A DNA stretch of 17,740 nucleotides from JBFWVD01 sp050246915 (GTDB lineage Bacteria > Actinomycetota > Acidimicrobiia > Acidimicrobiales > Ilumatobacteraceae), in assembly GCA_050246915.1 (NCBI GenBank), contig JBFWVD010000091.1, forward strand, positions 1 to 17,740. The letters are read 5' to 3'. This document shows, one piece after another, positions 14,976 to 17,740 of this stretch. The stretch's first letter is position 1; each line of letters starts with the position of its first letter. The notes beneath the pieces were generated by a model that did no database searches, was not told the DNA's origin, and saw only the letters and a list, made by a program, of their open reading frames with translations. Position numbers and translations under genes: made by a program.

Positions 14976-15178
14976 GACGCAGGTTGGTCCACTTGCCGCT
15001 TTGAAACAAGCGCAGCGTCGAGACGTGTCGGTTCCTCACACTGCGTGGCGCGACCGACGCCGGAAAGAGGTTTTCGCACCTAGGGGTGACGGGTATCCGT
15101 CGATCGCGCCACCGTGGGGTGGTACAAACGTCTATACCCATGGGCGCACGAAATGGGCCGGCACCAATTGCCGATGAG
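14976..15178. other. Divergent promoter gap between B2 and a glycosyltransferase
   Basis: About 200 bases with no convincing gene. It holds the second copy of the 16-base motif. On the plus strand there is TATACC at 15133-15138, a possible -10 for the glycosyltransferase, without a clear -35. I could not assign a minus-strand promoter for B2 by eye. Confidence 0.5.
15077..15092 (-). promoter_or_regulatory. Shared motif upstream of B2 (copy 2)
   Basis: CACCTAGGGGTGACGG on the plus strand matches 15 of 16 bases with 6550-6565. The inner 12 bases are identical and form a CACC-TAGG-GGTG inverted repeat. It lies about 100 bases upstream of B2, on the far side from its start, and about 90 bases ahead of the divergent glycosyltransferase. 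A shared regulator of the two RiPP operons is a plausible reading. Confidence 0.4.
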
Positions 15179-16303
15179 ATGGTCATAGACCTCACGCACC
15201 CGCGCGGCTCGGTCGCGCTGGTGCACGACTACCTGACGCAGCGGGGCGGTGCTGAGCGAGTGGTGCTGGAGCTTCTCGCCGCCTTTCCCGACTCGCCATT
15301 GCACACCTCGTTCTTCCACGCCGACGGCACGTTCCCCGAAGTGGACTCGTCGCGCATCCGCACGTTGCCCATCGACAAGGTTGCGCCGCTGCGCCGTCAT
15401 CATCGAGTGGCCTTCCCGCTCCTCGCTCCGTCGTTCGCCCGGTACTCCGTGGACGCCGACGTGGTGTTGTGTTCGTCGTCGGGATGGGCCCACGGTGTTC
15501 GCACCGACGGCCGCAAGATCGTCTATTGCCACGCCCCGGCGCGATGGCTGTATCAGAAGGACGAGTACCTGAAGCGCAAGGCGCAACGAATTGAGTTGGC
15601 CGCGCTGTCCACGTTGGGTCGACCCCTCAGATCGTGGGATCGCAAAGCCGCCGGCAGCGCTCACCGCTACCTGGCCAACTCAACGCTCATCCGCGATCTC
15701 ATCTGGTCCATCTACGGCATCGATGCCGAAGTGGTCCCACCGCCGGTCACCGTCGACGCCTCGGGGGAGCAGCAACCGATGCCCGGTTTCGAGCCCGGCG
15801 GTTTCCACCTCGTGGTCAGCCGGTTGCTGGCCTACAAGAACGTCGACAACGTCATCAAGGCGTTCAGCGCGCTCCGCACCCCGCTGGTCATCGTCGGCGA
15901 GGGTCCCGAAGAGGCCCGGTTGCGTTCCATCGCCGGGGCCAATGCCTTCATGGTCGGGCGCGTCACCGATGCCGAACTGCGTTGGCTGTATGCCAACTGC
16001 GCTGCCAACGTCTCGGCCAGCAAAGAAGACTTCGGCCTCACCACCATCGAGGCGGCTGCCTTTGGCAAGCCCACCATCGCCCTGCGCTACGGCGGGTTCC
16101 TCGACACCATCGTGGAGGGTGACACCGGTTTGCTGTTCGACGAGCCCCAGCCCGGGCACATCCGAGAAGCGGTTCGCACGGCGGCTTCCATGTCATGGAG
16201 TGACCAAGCGATCGCCAAGCATTCCGCCACCTTCAGTCCGGCCGGGTTCCGCAACCGAATGCGACAGATCGTGGCCGAAGAGCTACGCAGCGCGCCGCAC
16301 TGA
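15179..16303 (+). CDS. Family 4 glycosyltransferase
   Basis: This 374-residue GT-B protein begins near VALVHDYLTQRGGAERVVLE (acceptor-side glycine loop), then has YCHAPARWLY near 116-125, VVSRLLAYKNVDN (S214, K220; donor phosphate contacts), and EX7E motif EDFGLTTIE (E283, E291) followed by AAAFGKPTIAL. The overall pattern is like mannosyltransferase-type enzymes of polysaccharide clusters, but the sugar is not determined. ATG 15179 gives the shortest natural N-terminus and fits a -10-like TATACC at 15133-15138. ATG 15140 and GTG 15086 are in-frame alternatives, the last of which would run through the shared motif. It is divergent from B2 and followed by a strong hairpin, so it is probably a single-gene transcript. 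Confidence 0.87.
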   Translation: MVIDLTHPRGSVALVHDYLTQRGGAERVVLELLAAFPDSPLHTSFFHADGTFPEVDSSRIRTLPIDKVAPLRRHHRVAFPLLAPSFARYSVDADVVLCSSSGWAHGVRTDGRKIVYCHAPARWLYQKDEYLKRKAQRIELAALSTLGRPLRSWDRKAAGSAHRYLANSTLIRDLIWSIYGIDAEVVPPPVTVDASGEQQPMPGFEPGGFHLVVSRLLAYKNVDNVIKAFSALRTPLVIVGEGPEEARLRSIAGANAFMVGRVTDAELRWLYANCAANVSASKEDFGLTTIEAAAFGKPTIALRYGGFLDTIVEGDTGLLFDEPQPGHIREAVRTAASMSWSDQAIAKHSATFSPAGFRNRMRQIVAEELRSAPH

Positions 16304-16413
16304 CCGGGCGTGGTTGGTCAATCCCACCCTTCGCGCGGCACTCACCACCGGCCCGGGCCTCTTGACGATCAGCGAAGCTGCTCGAATCCTCAAGTCGGTG
16401 ATAAACGACACAC

Positions 16414-16446
16414 GCGGCCTTCGGTGAGGCTCGAACCGAAGGCCGC
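16414..16446 (+). terminator. Strong hairpin after the glycosyltransferase gene
   Basis: GCGGCCTTCGGT (16414-16425) and ACCGAAGGCCGC (16435-16446) form a perfect 12-bp GC-rich stem with a 9-base loop, 110 bases after the stop at 16303. No T-tract follows, as is common for actinobacterial terminators. Because it lies 57 bases before the next gene's start, an attenuator role is also possible. Confidence 0.65.
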
Positions 16447-16490
16447 CCAGATCTCCCCCGGACCGACGTGGTCTCGGGTCGACACACACC

Positions 16491-16496
16491 AAGGGA
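16491..16496 (+). promoter_or_regulatory. Shine-Dalgarno site AAGGGA that sets the acyltransferase start
   Basis: AAGGGA ends seven bases before GTG 16504. The in-frame ATG at 16531 has no comparable site, so the GTG is preferred. Confidence 0.5.
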
Positions 16497-16503
16497 CGGT
16501 CGG

Positions 16504-17740
16504 GTGCGGCCGGCTCTTCCCACACCGACGATGGATCACCTGGTGCACGACCTCGCAGATCCCGATTCCTTGATCGGGACCCCGACAGCAGCGGAACGCG
16601 GCAATCTCTCGATCGTCTATGCCTGGCGGGCGGTCGCTGCCATCTGGATCTTGGCCACCGCCATCATCCGTACTGCATGGCCCGGTGAGGGGTTCGCCGG
16701 TCACACGATCTTCCTCGGGAGCTATCCCCTCGCGGTGTTCGCCGTGTTGTCGGGCTTCGTTCTCGGCCTCGGCGTGACGACCTCTGGCCGGCCCGAGATG
16801 CCTGACCTGCGCATCTTCGCCGCCAAGCGTCTGGTTCGCTTCGTCCCCATCGTGTGGGCCGCGGTGCTCGTCACCATCGCCCTCGACGGGCTCTGGCTCG
16901 GTGATGTGAGCGGGACTGCCTGGGACGCCACCTTGCCCCTCAGCGCCAGTGCGTCGGTGGTGCAGATGTTCTTCCTCGGCGGGTTCGTCACCAACACCGG
17001 CCCGAACCCCGGCGCCGTGGGTGTCGCCCTGCTCGTGCACTGCTCGATTGCCTTCCCCGCTTTGTTGTGGGTGTGGCGGCGGGTCGGCGCCGTGTTCATG
17101 TCGGCCATCGGGTTGGTCATCGTCGCCTTGGCCGAACTGGTCGACTCCACCCGCATCGGGCCCACCACCTTGGCCATCGGGCTGTTCGCCTTCGGTATGG
17201 GTGTGGCGGGTGTGGCCACCGAACCTGGACTGATTCCAGCGGCCCGCCGGGCGGCGCCATGGTGGATCGTGGCCACGGCGGTCAGCGGCGTACTCGCCCT
17301 CGCGCTGGCCATCGCTGGGCCCTACCGATTCCTCGGACACCAACCGCTGGTGTCAATTGGAATTGCAATCGTGGTGGCGGCGACGGTGCTCCACGTAATG
17401 GACAATCCCGTGAGCTACGCCGCCAGGGTCGCCAACTTCTACCCGGTGCGGGCCGTCGGAGTCATGTCGCTCAGCCTGTGCTTGATGTCGGGGCTGGTGG
17501 TTCAGGTGTTGTGGAAGATCTTCTGCGAGGGGTCCGGCCTCAGCTCGGGCGCCGTCGCCGTGATCTTGACGCTCGGGTCGCCCTTTGCGTTCGCCATCGC
17601 CATCGAGACCGCACACTGGTTCGAGCGCCCTTGTCTCGCCGGGCCCGACCGTGACGCATTCTTCGTGCAGATCAAGCTGCTCGACGCGGCGGCGCCGGCC
17701 GTGCAGCATGCTCAGAGCGAGTTGGCGCCACCGTCGACCG
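16504..17740 (+). CDS. Acyltransferase-3-like membrane protein, 3' end beyond window
   Basis: The frame is open for 412 codons from GTG 16504 to the right edge, with about ten hydrophobic segments. The pattern is that of acyltransferase family 3: a first segment NLSIVYAWRAVAAIWILATA, then PLAVFAVLSGFVLGLGV (the family's FFxLSGF strand), LRIFAAKRLVRFVPIVWA (the RRxxRxxP motif), and late ETAHWFERPCL (the xxERP motif). Family members O-acylate sugars or lipids at the membrane using acyl-CoA. The His normally found in the first segment is not visible here, so activity is uncertain. The context of glycosyltransferases suggests modification of a surface polysaccharide. The start was chosen by the AAGGGA site, with ATG 16531 as the alternative. 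Confidence 0.72.
   Translation, partial: MRPALPTPTMDHLVHDLADPDSLIGTPTAAERGNLSIVYAWRAVAAIWILATAIIRTAWPGEGFAGHTIFLGSYPLAVFAVLSGFVLGLGVTTSGRPEMPDLRIFAAKRLVRFVPIVWAAVLVTIALDGLWLGDVSGTAWDATLPLSASASVVQMFFLGGFVTNTGPNPGAVGVALLVHCSIAFPALLWVWRRVGAVFMSAIGLVIVALAELVDSTRIGPTTLAIGLFAFGMGVAGVATEPGLIPAARRAAPWWIVATAVSGVLALALAIAGPYRFLGHQPLVSIGIAIVVAATVLHVMDNPVSYAARVANFYPVRAVGVMSLSLCLMSGLVVQVLWKIFCEGSGLSSGAVAVILTLGSPFAFAIAIETAHWFERPCLAGPDRDAFFVQIKLLDAAAPAVQHAQSELAPPST

Noticed and set aside
6550..15092. The two motif copies read as attachment sites or ends of a mobile element
   Set aside because: No integrase or transposase lies between them, both copies are in the same orientation, and the block between them contains coherent operons rather than mobile genes.
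16390..17343. 317-codon minus-strand open frame
   Set aside because: It is antisense to the acyltransferase-like gene, with Gly/Asp/His-rich low-complexity translation.

Overview
The window reads as a high-GC actinobacterial chromosome segment. My best guess is an Acidimicrobiia member. This rests on the strong G/C preference at third codon positions, frequent GTG starts, dense 4-base stop/start overlaps, and a secreted protein built from repeated VLDTRxGxG...DVxGWY modules of a type I associate with that class. The class assignment is inference. No rRNA, tRNA, insertion sequence, phage gene or CRISPR array was seen.

Region 1 (1-5115, minus strand) is a surface-polysaccharide operon. In transcription order it holds an O-antigen-ligase/Wzy-like membrane protein, a family 4 glycosyltransferase, and a very long open frame that joins three glycosyltransferase domains and runs off the left edge. 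Each junction is a 4-base overlap.

Region 2 (5210-8899, plus strand) starts divergently with another family 4 glycosyltransferase. It continues with a PqqD-like RiPP recognition protein (lasso B1 type), a 51-residue precursor whose leader fits the lasso consensus YxxPxLxxxGxxxxxT exactly, an asparagine-synthetase-like cyclase (C) and an HPr-kinase-like protein.

Region 3 (8883-14975, minus strand) converges on region 2, with the two last genes overlapping tail to tail by 17 bases. In transcription order it holds a lasso B2 leader peptidase, a secreted protein with three repeat modules and a trypsin-like protease domain, an ABC exporter, and a nucleotidyltransferase-fold protein. All are joined by 4-base overlaps. 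Regions 2 and 3 together form a complete but rearranged lasso-peptide-type RiPP cluster: precursor, B1, B2, cyclase, exporter, kinase and nucleotidyltransferase.

Region 4 (15179-17740, plus strand) returns to polysaccharide-type genes: a family 4 glycosyltransferase, a strong hairpin, and an acyltransferase-3-like membrane protein cut by the right edge.

The most unusual points are in the RiPP system. The predicted core has no Asp/Glu at positions 7-9, where lasso rings are normally closed. The cyclase lacks a glutaminase-type domain, and its recognisable coding sequence continues in the same frame straight back to the precursor's TGA with no ATG, GTG or TTG start in between. A kinase is present although the precursor ends in Asn rather than Ser. 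A secreted serine protease is translationally coupled into the maturation/export operon. A 16-base motif (one mismatch) occurs in front of the precursor and again in the promoter gap in front of B2. The cluster sits inside polysaccharide genes and carries its own glycosyltransferase, so a glycosylated or envelope-linked product is possible but not shown.
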